A DNA stretch of 64,000 bases. It comes from Cyclaneusma minus (Eukaryota > Ascomycota > Leotiomycetes > Marthamycetales > Marthamycetaceae). This document shows positions 25,177 to 35,880 of the stretch, in pieces. The notes beneath the pieces were generated by a model. The model was not told the DNA's origin and did not search any database. It saw only the letters and a list, made by a program, of their open reading frames with translations. Position 1 is the first letter of the stretch. Every line of letters begins with the position of its first letter. Location: the NCBI GenBank assembly GCA_037179335.1, contig JAKZHN010000003.1, positions 1,426,001-1,490,000 of the forward strand. The letters run 5' to 3'. The translations under genes and the position numbers were made by a program.

Positions 25177-26396
25177 TGCCAGCCAGGCAGGCGGTGTCAG
25201 GTAAGACGGTGAGGTCTGAGGTTTCTGATATATTATATATATGCATGAACTATATGCAGTGCTTGCTATGGTGGGCTGGGGATGGGCAGTTGAAGTTCTA
25301 TTCTAGATGCCTTACCAAGAGGCTGGGTAGGTCGGTATCCGAGATCCGAGCCGGATCTGCTACTTGAATGCCCTTTGTAGCACCTGACTTAAGCACAGGA
25401 GGAGATTTCGGGTTTACCAGATGGCTGGTTTGAGATGAGCGACTGTTGTAAACCTGAAACTAACTCGAGAAAGATCAAGGACATGCTTTGACATCGGACG
25501 AGCGATACAGAGAGGATAGGAGACGGGGTCACGGAAGCAGGATATCGAGAAGCAGGGAACGGAAGAGTTGTATCATTGTCACGAGATGGTTCGGGCGCCC
25601 AGAAGTTGAATATTTAGGTAATAGTGAAATAGGCTCCTTGTCTCGAAAGCATCAAGTAAATAAGTGAAGCCAATTCAAAATATGTCCAGGACGATATTGC
25701 GGACTGTCAAAACCCCAAAACTCCATTCTCAAACACTTCGGTCTGCACTCAAAGTCGCAGTCCGAACCCGAGGGGTCTCTCCATGGTGACCTTCTATTAT
25801 TTCTGTATTATTATTACCTATCAAGAAGTTCATTGGTCTAAAAATGATGATAAACGTAGAGAGGAAAAACGAGCACGTCGGACTTGTCTCGTGCAGTGAC
25901 AGCGTATCGTCGAGCGACGAGGCCTGCCTCACTCACTGACACCCAGTCAATTCTAAAACAACTAGGCTCTTGGTATTGTGTTTCCTGCTAGGACGTATAA
26001 TTATTCTTATTTCTCCTAATCACTTGAATTTGTCCTGATTGATTCTATTTCTCTCGACGGATTACTTCAATACTTGGATTAATTCTATTTCTCGAAAATC
26101 GAAATTGCTTGGGTTTCTCCAAATTACCTCGATTCATCCGGGCTACTTGAGTTTCTTCTAATGATTCGAAAAATTACTAGCAACTAGATTCTTTCCTAAT
26201 TCTATTTCTGTGAATCATTTACCTGGAGTTTAATCCAAAGTGGTACAGTGGTTTTGTAGCTGCGAAGGGGGCTTGATCCCCTTCGCAGTTACTTCGCGTT
26301 CCCTTGTGAATTTCCCAGAATCCCCCATCCCGCGAAAGTTTTGCGAATTTTTTTCCGCACAAAATCTGAGAAATCTGTGGCTCAACAACAATAACA

Positions 26397-26496
26397 GGTT
26401 CTGTGGTTTAGTGGTATAATTCTCGCTTAGGGTATTCACTCTAAGTTCAAAGCTTCTGGTTTGCGAGAGGTCCCGTGTTCAATCCACGGCAGAACC
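26397..26496 (+). tRNA. tRNA-Pro (anticodon AGG) with intron
   Basis: The acceptor stem GGTTCTG/CAGAACC pairs 7 of 7. The A box GTTTAGTGGTATAAT is in place. The anticodon stem CTCGC/GCGAG encloses TTAGGG..T, with anticodon AGG at 26429-26431. The T arm CCGTG-TTCAATC-CACGG is perfect. A 29-base intron (26433-26461) sits one base after the anticodon, the canonical place for tRNA introns, and its CTCTAAG can pair with most of the anticodon loop. Body sequence agrees with eukaryotic tRNA-Pro. T-runs follow within 15 bases. Confidence 0.93.
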
Positions 26497-26533
26497 CTGA
26501 AAATTCTCTTTTGCCGTTTTTGTTGCCCCAGGC
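26448..26533 (+). repeat. Left arm of tRNA inverted repeat
   Basis: Covers the last part of the tRNA-Pro intron, the tRNA 3' half and its 3' flank to CCCCAGGC. The right arm is at 26762-26844 on the other strand. Confidence 0.9.
26509..26521 (+). terminator. Pol III terminator T-runs after tRNA-Pro
   Basis: TTTT at 26509-26512 and TTTTT at 26517-26521 lie 13 and 21 bases after the tRNA end, as expected for RNA polymerase III termination. Confidence 0.7.
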
Positions 26534-26761
26534 GTGGAGGTGAGCATTCCCAGGCTTCCATGCAAGAGCCCGGACAGCAGCCAGGGCAGAGCAAGAGGAG
26601 GCAAAGAGGGCGCAATTTTGGTCCGCTGAGAAGCCAAAGCCCTTGTTTTGCATGTAGCAAGGCTTAAGAATATTCTCGATTATTGGGGATATGTCTAGTT
26701 TTTCAAGGGTACAGGGTCTGTACAGAGGAATTACCACCAAAAGCACCTCTTTCTCAATTAT

Positions 26762-26844
26762 GCCTGGGGCAAAAACGGCAAAAGAGAATTTTCAGGGTTC
26801 TGCCGTGGATTGAACACGGACCTCTCGCAAACCAGAAGCTTTGC
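26762..26844 (-). pseudogene. Inverted partial copy of tRNA-Pro (3' half plus 3' flank)
   Basis: On the minus strand this repeats the end of the tRNA intron, the 3' half of the tRNA and about 37 bases of its 3' flank (source 26448-26533). It has no 5' half, so no A box or anticodon. It has lost one C before the T stem and three bases in the T-run, but keeps CAGAACC and the CAATCCACGG T arm. It cannot make a tRNA. Together with the source it forms an inverted repeat of about 85 bases around a spacer of about 230 bases. Confidence 0.9.
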
Positions 26845-28462
26845 GTGCCGCACGGCACGCGCTGTCATTGAGCTCATTCTTGGTTCGTGAGAGACCGGAA
26901 CTGTGGATTGAGGATATTTTCCTCTGTGCAGCTATACGATATATAGAGTGCAAACTTCTTTTCTGGATTTTCCCTGCTATTTTGCCATTTCTTCTTGTTT
27001 TCCGAGGAGGTACAAGTCAAACCAAAGGCTGACAAGATTCAGTGGTGAGCCGTTGACATCCAGATAAGCTCACACAGCCATGTGGCAAGCACAACAGAAG
27101 AAAGGCTTGCCGGACTGCTGATTTGTTTTTTCGGTCATGGCCTCATGGCAGACAGCGAAAAGCCCACGGTGATAGGTGTCAGTAGCACAAGGCAGCCACG
27201 AAACCCTCGCTTTGATATTCCACTGGGATATCAACAAGCATGAAGCATGATCCCGAGGGAAGGGAGAACGGAGATCATGACATTTGAAGGTGGGTGGCAG
27301 AGAAATCGGCATGCAGAGACGCTGGAGCATGCACTGGAGCATACACTGGACGGATGATGAGTACAGAAAGAGGAGAGGAGAAGGTCTCTTACCACTCTTC
27401 TCAGTAGAAAGTCCGGACTGCTTGGACGTTTTGGATTCTGTCAAGTTCCCAGGACTGCCAGATGCAGGCGTCCGGGAGTCTGGATTGCTTTTGTTGCACA
27501 GATGCAACTCGCCACGGAAGAAAACATGGATGCGAGACAAACATGTTCATGGTGTCTCTCCCTATGACTTGACAATGCTGCGATAGCTTGAAGATGTTTT
27601 AAATCTGTTCAGTGACCGGTCACCACAATGAGAATGATTGCATGCAAAACATGCGCATATTGTTCGGTTTTGAATTGGGGGTTTGGAATTCAAAATGCAT
27701 GATGATTGAAAGACGGGTGGAGAGTTGTGACATCCGATGATACCGCTGTCACAGCCATATTGTTGCTATTTTGAGAGTCTGCATCACAGTGAAGCGTGTC
27801 TTGATTGGCAGATGACTTTTACAAATTAACTAATTGGCAGGAAACTGGCACGGTTGTGTCAAGTTTCTGCATACACATCGTACATATGCATTTCGGACAT
27901 AGATCCAAGAATGCTGAACATGATGGGATGTGGGCGGCCGTGCATCCGGAAATGCGGGGGCTTGGGAGGTTCGCGATTTTCATCAAACTCACCGACTCGA
28001 CAGTCGTCGTCAGATGTCAATCGTCACCACCTTTCCTCCGGGATCCCCGGATCATCCAAAGATCTTCAGGTACTTGGTTCGCATGCCAATCGAAAGTTCT
28101 CTGCATCGTTCTCCGCACGCTTTGGCTCTCTGAGTCTGCTACATCGACGTAATCAGTACAAAGTCCGCAGCTACACCTTCAGAATGTTTCTGTCCTTCAC
28201 GCGCTCTGACTTCACATTCTTTCTCATCTGGGTTGATCCCAGGTGGTCATGTCTTCCACAGCCAGTTCGTTGCCGCCGAGTTAGGTTTCAAACATTTCCC
28301 ATGCACCCTGTGGCTATATGAAGAGGAATATCAGTGCACGCGCCATGGTCACAGTCAGTAGCCGAGGCCTAGCATATATATTGAAGTATACCTCCTCTAT
28401 TATACGAACCACCTTGTCGATATTACAGGTAGCCGTGCTGCTATTTCTTCCTGTCTTTACCT
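26845..28462. other. Intergenic region before the RING-IBR gene
   Basis: No domain-bearing frame is seen. A TATATATATT-like site at about 28373 and a pyrimidine-rich stretch before 28463 may belong to the promoter of the next gene. Confidence 0.5.
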
Positions 28463-30840
28463 ATGTCATCTGCAGATATCAAGATGGACAAAAAGTTCTT
28501 TTTCAAAGACCCTCCTCTACACATTCTTGACGCCCAAGGGATAAGAAGCCTCAGACGCGCCTCCTCGTCTCCGTCTTTCACCATATTTGGTCGTCATAAG
28601 TATGAGAAGTCCCCCCGTCAGTTTGAGAGTGGTGACACTGGATATGCAGTGGAAGATGGACTTATACAGTTTGCATCGGCTTTAAGCGTTGATGACTTGC
28701 CTTCCCCTGCTGTGGAACCTCTCGCCTCGAGATCATCGCGGAAAAGCCCCCTGATGGAACCCCATCTGAACAAAATGCTTCAAAGAGCCACATCCGCCAT
28801 GAATCTGCACGAAGAACAACACAACCTACTGGCAGCACAACTCCAATCCCTCAATGCTATGACAAAGTCCAGCCAGGAAGTAGAAGCAGCAGTGAAAGAG
28901 AGTCAGGAAGACGAAAGACTAGGAGGCGATTGTGACGTGAGCGGGGAAGCAAGTATGATGGCAAAATGTGACAACGAGGAAAACATTGGCGGGTATGCCA
29001 CGACTAATAGAAGGAAAGCACACACACCCACTTCAGTTTGCAGTTCAAGATCCAACACGTCGAGCAGCAAGCCATCTTCGGAGTCATCGAGAACGTCAAT
29101 GTCCACCTCACCATCGTTGTCACCGCCCGTCGAAGCCCCTAAACCTTCCAAGCCTTCCAAACTCACAAAACGAAAGCAGTCATCCGGACCAGATGTGGTT
29201 CACGATAGCACTGCTTCGAGATGCCCTCTTGTATCCCATCCGATCGACTTTAGCCAGTACGATAAGTTTCTGGACGAATTTCGGGCAAAGAACCGGACTC
29301 CACCACAGTTCAGTCTTGCCCACGAATTTCAAAAACATTCGAACCCTCCCACATCACCAACGTTCGCCCCACCACGACAACGAAAAATGTTGCGGACCAA
29401 GATGCGTAGCCTTTTCGATTCGAAGAGAGTGCCCGGCTGTCTGTCTCCTTTCTCTCGAAGGGGCAAGCAGCTGTTGGGCATCAGTTCCTCTCGTGTCGAG
29501 CCTCCTACGAATCGGTGCGTTGATGTCCACCCACCTCGTTCACTCTGCCCTGACTAACAATCCTGGCATCTAGAAAGTGCCACGTCTGCGAGAAGGTTGT
29601 CAAGAAAGGAGAGGGTCTTCATCAACTGCCGTGCTCCCACTACCGATGTAACGAGTGTCTCCTCAATACCATCTCCAGAACCACTGAGCTCGCCAGACTT
29701 GAGGGCGAAGATGGTGTTCACCTGCCACCCATGTGTTGTGGCAGGCCCTTCGAATCACGCCTTATCAAGTCCGTCCTCTTGCCTTCGCAGCAGCAGGCCT
29801 TTCTCGACGCACTCTTCCCCAAGCTCGAGTCTCACAAGGTAAACCCCAAGTGGAAACTGGAAGGTCGGCTCAGCCCATCTGGTCCCTGGGGTCGCTGTCT
29901 CAATGTCCGCTGCAACACCATCATCGGCCTGATTCCTGGCTCGTCCCACCTCACCTGTGATGTCTGCAGAGCCGAGTACTGTTATATCTGCGGCGCTTCT
30001 TGGGACGTATCACTCGATCTGTGTCCCAAAGGCTGCGTGGGCGACAAGATCCTGGAGCTCCGATGGTTGGAGATTGAGAAGGCGCAGCGCGAAAAAGAAC
30101 GCGAGCGACTGAAGGAGATCGAAGAGGCAAAGGAAGAACGCGAAGCCAGTCAACGCAGCAGAAACTGCCCTGAACTCCTCGAACTTCTCGCAGGCCAAGA
30201 AGCCACACGTGATAAAGTTATGGACAGAATTTTCAACGAACTCATGGCTTTTGACCGCAAACACGACGCCATGCAATCTGACTTGCACGCTCTATACCAA
30301 GTCGTCTACGAGGAGAGAAAGCGCGCGGATGCTGAGGAACTCGAGCGCCTGCAGGAGCGCCACCTCGAAGAAGAGCAACAGCGGATCGAGCTGTACGAGA
30401 CCCAGGAACGAATGTCAAGCATGCGTCTTCGAATCATGCGCGAGCGAAAGGAGTGGTGTAGCCGACAACCCGAAGGCTCGCGCAATCAATGGAGCGACCG
30501 TGATGAGTATGATATGGACAGCCAGGAGCGTTTGGTGGCACGACAGGGTTTCGTTCATCAAGCGGATCTTGGCTTTCTCAGGCGAGCGCAGGAGAACTGG
30601 GAACTGAGAGTGTACGACAGGCAGTGGGCTGCACTAGAGGGCTTGGAAGACAAGATGCAGGCTGAGTGGGATGATGAGTGTTTGCAGAAGAAGAAGAAGC
30701 TGTGGGAGCGCATTGAGGCGAAGAAGAGGGAGTTGGAGAGTGAGTGGCGTCCTGAAATGGAGCGGGTGACGAGGGCGATGGAGGAGAAGACGGGTTTGAA
30801 GCACGTGGCTTTGAGGGTAGAGTGGCCGGAGGACGATTGA
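28463..30840 (+). CDS. RING-IBR zinc-finger protein with coiled-coil tail, 2 exons
   Basis: Exons 28463-29514 and 29574-30840 give 772 residues. The 59-base intron is GTGCGT...CTAG with CTAAC as branch site, and the join reads PPTNR|KCHVCEKV. Residues 1-350 are Ser/Pro/Lys-rich and probably disordered. A RING-type block follows (about 353-410): CHVC, LPCSHYRCNECL and MCC. An IBR-like block (about 455-500) has CLNVRC, CDVCRAEYCYICG and CPKGC. The last 270 residues are Glu/Arg/Lys-rich coiled coil. RING-IBR proteins act as E3 ubiquitin ligases with an E2 partner. Here I see no second RING after the IBR, where RBR ligases carry the catalytic Cys, so ligase activity is uncertain. A start at the in-frame Met 28484 is also possible. 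Confidence 0.82.
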
Positions 30841-31866
30841 CTTGAGGGATGAGGGACTTGAGGGATGAGGGACTTGACGGACATAGAATTGGCGGACGAG
30901 CCACTCGATGGGTGGTTTGTTGGCGCAAAGGACTCAGGTGGATTTGCTCTCTACCCTAGGTACCTAGGTCGTATACCCTCAGAATTGTGTAAATAAAGCA
31001 AAAAGATGGGCGGGTTTCTGCCCGTAGTCCATTTCGAACCTCTTTCCGAGTTTCTCTGGGAGCCTTTGCCGCAGCAGAAGCCAGGAGTCAAGGTCGATAG
31101 CAAGAGATCCATCGAGTAAGTGTCAGCAGCATTTCGATGATCTTCTTTTCAAAGTTGCTGATGCCGAAGAGCTTGATGTGAAGCTTCTGGATACGTACAC
31201 GTACGGTGGAAATTACTTCGCCATGCGCTTCACCGTCAACTCGTCATAGAAGCACCTGAGGACGTAGTCTTTGGAAATTCCAAATTCCAGTCCAGCCTGG
31301 GAAACTTTCATCCGATGAATATAGTCTGCAGAAAGTCTGACAGAAAGCCTTATGATCATGTAGGTTCGTGAATTGTGATCACAAAGCTCAGATCGATCAA
31401 AATTCAGCCATCGTGTTTCAGGGGACAGGATATTCTCTAAGTCACAACTTACACCCAACCCAATTGTTGAAGTTGTCCCCGTCACCAAAATCGTCAGAAT
31501 GCTCTTCAATGAACATTCACTCATCCAAAGAAGTGAAGATCTCAAACGGACCCACACCTCATATCCCTCGCGACATGCTACTAGAAGCAATGCCGTAAGC
31601 CGTTCTATGAATCATGTCCGAATACCGACCCAATATCTCCGCCCGAGTAACTACCAGGTACCGAATATAGCGTTCCTGACTCTAATTCATAGTACCTGAT
31701 AAGCACCAGCACGCACAAGGTTGTGATCATGGCGAAGAGCTGTGTCCACCAATTCTAATTGCCTAGCACACACAAGTAAGTTCGATGTAACGGTCTGGCA
31801 GCCCTATCGCGCCCAAAAGAGTTGCAAATACGAAAAGCTAGTACTCACTATTATACTCAAGCGGCC
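30841..31866. other. Intergenic region left of the solo LTR
   Basis: 3' flank of the RING-IBR gene, with a 17-base direct repeat just after the stop (ACTTGAGGGATGAGGGA, twice, about 30840-30872). No gene is visible. Confidence 0.5.
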
Positions 31867-31871
31867 GCACG
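31867..31871. repeat. Target-site duplication, left copy (GCACG)
   Basis: Identical to 32057-32061 and directly abutting the LTR end. Confidence 0.87.
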
Positions 31872-32056
31872 TGTGACGGCCCCGGGTCGCATAGGCCATG
31901 TAACCGCTTCGGCGCCGAGGCGTTAGCGCGGAGCTTAGCGCGAAAGCTTTTTTAAAAAGCTTTTTGACCTTGAGACCTCCTTTTTTTAGTATAATATACA
32001 TTTATGACCTGCGCCCTGCCTGCCCCCTCACGTGATCCAAGGCCCGCGTCGTGACA
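31872..32056. mobile_element. Solo LTR of a retrotransposon
   Basis: A 185-base element begins TGTGACGG and ends CGTCGTGACA, so it has TG...CA ends with near-inverted termini (TGTGACG against TGTCACG). It is flanked on both sides by the identical 5-mer GCACG, the target-site duplication made by LTR-retrotransposon integrase. A TATA-like stretch (TAGTATAATATACA) lies inside, as expected for an LTR promoter. No internal coding region is present, so it is a solo LTR left after LTR-LTR recombination. The family (Gypsy or Copia) cannot be told from the LTR alone. Confidence 0.87.
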
Positions 32057-32061
32057 GCACG
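32057..32061. repeat. Target-site duplication, right copy (GCACG)
   Basis: Identical to 31867-31871 and directly abutting the LTR end. Confidence 0.87.
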
Positions 32062-33260
32062 TGGCTTGGGACTTAGAAGCGACGGCTTCGTGCTAAGGGG
32101 GAACTATCTTAGGGGCCGTCGAGCCGCCAGCGGATCGAGTAATTGAATTTTGCTGAAACTACTGAATGGTTGGGTACCTGGGAATTCGCGGATGCTACGT
32201 CGGTCCGTTATGCTACTAGTAAGTAACGGTCAGTGAGTGTGACCGTGCTGGCCAGCCGTACCTACTAGTATCGGCTTCTGACTTGCCAGATTAGATTTAA
32301 GCTTAAGTTTGAGCTTTTGGCTTGAGCTCGTGTGATATCCGTCTTTAGCATACCGCAAACATACGGCATCGAGGTATGCATGGTTTCAACACCGACGATA
32401 CACATACAAGTTAGGTTGCTCAGGCCGTCACGATGGGAACATTGTTGAAGTATGAATATTGAGGCATTTTCGGAGCGTCCAGCCCCGGGGTAATCATCAG
32501 TGGGTGGAGTATCATGTGGATCTGATTATCTGTCAATCAATTAGGGTAGTACACAAAAGAACTCCAATCGCCGGGAATATTACCAGAGTACTCGAAATCT
32601 TCTGCTTTCTGCTAGTAGGGAATCTAGAGCTACTATGTACGGGAAACATGAAGATGACATCCACGGGCACCTTTTTGGTGCATCCGCTATCTTGATCCCG
32701 CTACTACTAGGCAGCTGGAATGGCGGGGTCGGATGCCTGACACCTGAAAATCCCTCCATAGCCCGCAATGGATTAGGAGTTATGTGGCTTTGAGGTTCGC
32801 TAGTTTCGGAACCATTCTGTCCTGGCGCAGTCGTAAACTTTCCATCAAAGTAGGTTCTTGGGTATTCTGTGTTCAGCTGATCATTGAATTGTGTTTGCCT
32901 TTCCTCGACCTGAAACTTCCGACTTTCAACCCTACAGAACCCTTGCTCTAAGCAGAGTGCCGCAGTCAATGCCTTCGACTTAGTGGGCGATTATACGAAG
33001 TGGCTTCCATCTTCAGGCCAGCAGTAGAGAAGACGTGAACCTAGACGTGAGCCTAGCTCTCGGAGAGGCGGATGGTATGTTCCAATTAGAATCGTATCGT
33101 GGATACCAGAAAATTTCTACCTATATAATCCCATGTTTCCCCTGCTACAGAAACATCATCAACATCAGCTCTCATTTCCAACATCAACAGAAAAGAAAAC
33201 CACAAAAAAAATTACATTCTGATACTTACATTTTCCCAAACAACCCAAACAACCATCATC
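32062..33260. other. Intergenic region upstream of the phiA-like gene
   Basis: No gene is visible. The last 140 bases form the core promoter and leader of the phiA-like gene. Confidence 0.5.
33122..33129 (+). promoter_or_regulatory. TATA box of the phiA-like gene
   Basis: TATATAAT lies 139 bases before the ATG and is followed by a C/T/A-rich, G-poor leader (CATCATCAACATCAGC and similar), typical of highly expressed fungal secreted-protein genes. Confidence 0.6.
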
Positions 33261-34067
33261 ATGTTGTTCACTCCCAAACTCCTCGCTGTTCTTCTCCCTG
33301 CTCTCGCAGCAGCATCCACCATCCCCAAGCGCACCGATTCCGGCATGTCCGGTGACAAGTCCGCTGCCATGTCCCCTGAGACCTTCGGTGCTGCTCCTGT
33401 CCCTGTGCTTGGTGACAAGACTCCTGACAACTCCGGCGACAAGTATCCTGTGTCCGGCGCTGGATCGTCTAACATCTTCGGTGCTGCTCCTGTCCCTGTG
33501 TCCGGCGACAAATCCGATACCCCCTACACAACCGGTCTCGTCGCCATCCGCTCCGGTTCAGACTTCCAGTACGCCTCCGTCAACGCCTCCAGCGGCCTCT
33601 TCTACATCGGCGAGTCCACCAAGACCGGCTGCGCCGCCGTCGCCAACTGCGGCAACTACCCCAACATCACCCTCATCACCATCCACGAGACTGAAGGGAC
33701 CGCCTACCTGGACGCCGACGTCCCCGCCGGCCAGCAAGTCTTTGTCGCTCAATCCGGAGCCCTCAGCTTCGCACGTCCTCACCAGCAAAGTGCTTTCGTG
33801 TCTTCACCGCATGGGCCTTACTCGAACGGCTTTGGCGTGTACAACAAGGGGGATGGAGCTTCTTTTGACATTTTGAACTTCACGTTGGCGAACACTTTCC
33901 AGGCCTGTCCTTCGAGCAAGAAGGGAGGAAAGCCTTACCAGGTTTTCTTGGATGTGCCCGGTTTCAAGGACCACGTGGTGCCCAGTGGAAAGGTCGCTGA
34001 TTGTCTGCCATTTGAAATTGCGGTTAGCAGCTACAAGACCGGTGCTGGTGCGTACCAGTATGAGTAG
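33261..34067 (+). CDS. phiA-like secreted cell-wall protein
   Basis: Intronless gene of 268 residues. A signal peptide is clear (MLFTPKLLAVLLPALAAAS), followed by a possible Kex2 site (IPKR). Residues 25-80 hold two copies of FGAAPVPV-(L/S)GDK in a Gly/Ser/Pro/Asp-rich stretch. From about residue 92 a phiA-type wall-protein domain follows: GLVAIRSGSDFQYASVNAS, a central AYLDADVPAGQQVFV, GALSFARPHQ, FQACP and PYQVFLDV. Three N-glycosylation sites (NAS, NIT, NFT) and a Cys pair (GCAAVANC) are visible. In Aspergillus, PhiA is a wall-associated protein needed for normal conidiophore phialides. The exact role here is inferred. A broken relative lies at 35556. Confidence 0.78.
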   Translation: MLFTPKLLAVLLPALAAASTIPKRTDSGMSGDKSAAMSPETFGAAPVPVLGDKTPDNSGDKYPVSGAGSSNIFGAAPVPVSGDKSDTPYTTGLVAIRSGSDFQYASVNASSGLFYIGESTKTGCAAVANCGNYPNITLITIHETEGTAYLDADVPAGQQVFVAQSGALSFARPHQQSAFVSSPHGPYSNGFGVYNKGDGASFDILNFTLANTFQACPSSKKGGKPYQVFLDVPGFKDHVVPSGKVADCLPFEIAVSSYKTGAGAYQYE

Positions 34068-35555
34068 AGAGTTGGATGTGGAGGATGCTGAGAGCTTTCG
34101 AGTACAGTTGGAATGCGAGGATGTTGAGGACCTTTGAGTTCAAGCTCTGATCAGCCTATCAGGTGTTTTTTTTTGGAATTTGACGTCCGATTCATCTATC
34201 TAGTAGATCTGCAGAGGTCACTAGTGTTGTATATCTAAAACAAAATGTGCATTTATCTTTACCGTTATCAAGAAAGATTGTTCTCATTGAGGTTGTTTGG
34301 CTCTTGAAACAGTGTAGACTGGAAATCACGCTTACCTGTCGATAAGTCCGCTATATCCGTTTCTGTACCCCCAAGTTCCTCAGTAGCCTTACGCATTTTA
34401 TCCGGGAAAGGGGAACTCGAACGTCCTAAGACATTTCGCAGCCTTTTGGGGAATAGAAGTGCTCGATTGTGGTTGTTTTGCTGGGGTTAGCACGAGTGCG
34501 TTCGTACCGGCGACTCACGCTGTCCTCGTCAGCTAGACGCAGCAATAGGAGATGAATTTGATCAGTCGACTAGAGACCAGAAAAATGGTTCTTTCTCATT
34601 GGTAATCGCGAGAACTACGAGGGCTCGTACCGATGGGAAAGAAAGAAGCAAAAAAATGGCAAAAAATGTTTGATAGATGGTGGCTCGAAAGTCGAAACCA
34701 ATGGAGCGCAATCTTGCAAGCAAGCCTTCGATCCCAAACCCAGATACGTGATGGTAATCCTTCGTCAATATCTGAATCTGTCCCATTACTTTTGAGCCAC
34801 CCGTCCAATCGGTTTTCGTTAGGAGTATGATGTGCAAATTGGTATGTGAGTATCATCCAAGGTGTGAGTTTGGGAAATATTACAGACGTAAGTGAATGTT
34901 TGAGGTACGAAGTCGAATGACCAAGACACGCCAAAAAGAAAAGGGAAGACAAAGGAAAAAACAAAACAAAACAAAAAACAAAAAAAAGGCCCAGGTGCCC
35001 CGGTGGCACCTGGAATCGAACACAGGTAAAGTGGCACATGCGTTTGACATCTGAAACGGGGTGTACAAACCGGGCCTGAGACAACAAAGTCGCCGCCCAG
35101 ACCACAGCTCCTGTATCGGTATTCAAATTGATGCAAATTGGTTCTCTATTCAGGTATATCAACCATGACTTTTCTTACCATCGTCAAATGACAATGCTGC
35201 GCACTCATCCGTACCGTCGAGGAGCTCGCGGCCGGCGGCTTCCGGTTTTTGAAAGTTGTGTTGAACATAGGCCAAATTGTTGGGACACATGCCGCGACGA
35301 TTACGACGTTTTGTCCGATGCTTCAGGCTCAAGTCAGAACTGGAATCATGTCTCTAAAAACGGATATTTTCATGGTATTACTTACAGACCGTATGTACGT
35401 CGAAGGCCCCTCTGCAAGATGAAGCCACCATCAGAATCAACTAGCACCTCAAGACGTCAATATACCTCATACCTGTAGGTAGAGCTACCTGGAAAAACAA
35501 TCCACCTGCTTCAATCTCCTTTCACACATTTGGAGCACGTGAAGTCATCATCCCC
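34068..35555. other. Intergenic region between phiA-like gene and its remnant
   Basis: No protein gene is visible. A minus-strand stretch at about 34985-35070 looks like a tRNA T arm followed by a T-run but does not fold as a tRNA (see rejected items). Confidence 0.5.
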
Positions 35556-35880
35556 ATGCTCATCACCGCAGTCCTCGCCGCGCTCCTCCCTGCTCTCATA
35601 GCAGCACCACCTGTCAAGCGCGACGTCGACACTCTTCACGAAACCGATCTGTTGGCTCTCCGTCCCGCCTCTCCGCTTCACCATCAGGCCATAAATGCCT
35701 CGGACAGTCTTCTGGAGCATGAAAGACACCACAACCTACTGCCCCATTTCCGATTGCTCCTCCTACCCCAATACAACCTTCATCAACATTTGGAAGCCCG
35801 CCACAACGGCCAGCATGGACTGCCTCTCTCCTGGCGGCAAAAATTGCGATTGGGATCTTCAATGTGGGTGCGACGATTGA
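35556..35880 (+). pseudogene. Decayed, truncated phiA-like paralogue
   Basis: It begins like the intact gene with a signal peptide (MLITAVLAALLPALIAAP), then VKRD, a Thr/Leu stretch LLALRPASPLHHQAINAS matching GLVAIRSGSDFQYASVNAS, and then the homology jumps to another frame (from about 35703). There TYCPISDCSSYPNTTFINIW matches the intact GCAAVANCGNYPNITLITI. Reading stops at a TGA (35878-35880) within what would be the first third of the domain; nothing of the C-terminal half remains. One frameshift plus truncation make a functional product unlikely. The signal peptide frame alone is open to 35906 and could still give a 116-residue product with a scrambled tail. Confidence 0.75.

Larger units (their letters stand above)
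24607..26396. other. Intergenic region, T-rich and repeat-bearing
   Basis: The NRPS-like 3' flank contains a duplicated T-rich segment (24827-24898 and 25098-25176). Between about 25980 and 26230 the sequence is AT-rich and the motif AATTCTATTTCT or a near copy occurs three times. No gene is visible. Confidence 0.5.

Noticed and set aside
26436..26871. Short open frames containing VLPWIEHG-type peptides
   Set aside because: They are translations of the tRNA-Pro T arm region on the opposite strand and of its inverted copy, a common artefact, not proteins.
27070..27540. Minus-strand frame of 156 codons
   Set aside because: No recognisable motif, no promoter-like context and irregular composition.
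27805..28321. Possible upstream exons of the RING-IBR gene
   Set aside because: Frames here have no family-like sequence, and no convincing donor-acceptor pair leads into 28463; the downstream ATG suffices.
34985..35070. tRNA-like stretch on the minus strand
   Set aside because: It has a B-box-like TGTTCGATTCC and a T-run 25 bases later, and a possible CGTTT/AAACG arm, but no A box and no acceptor stem pairs at a valid distance; the T stem has mismatches. At most a relic.
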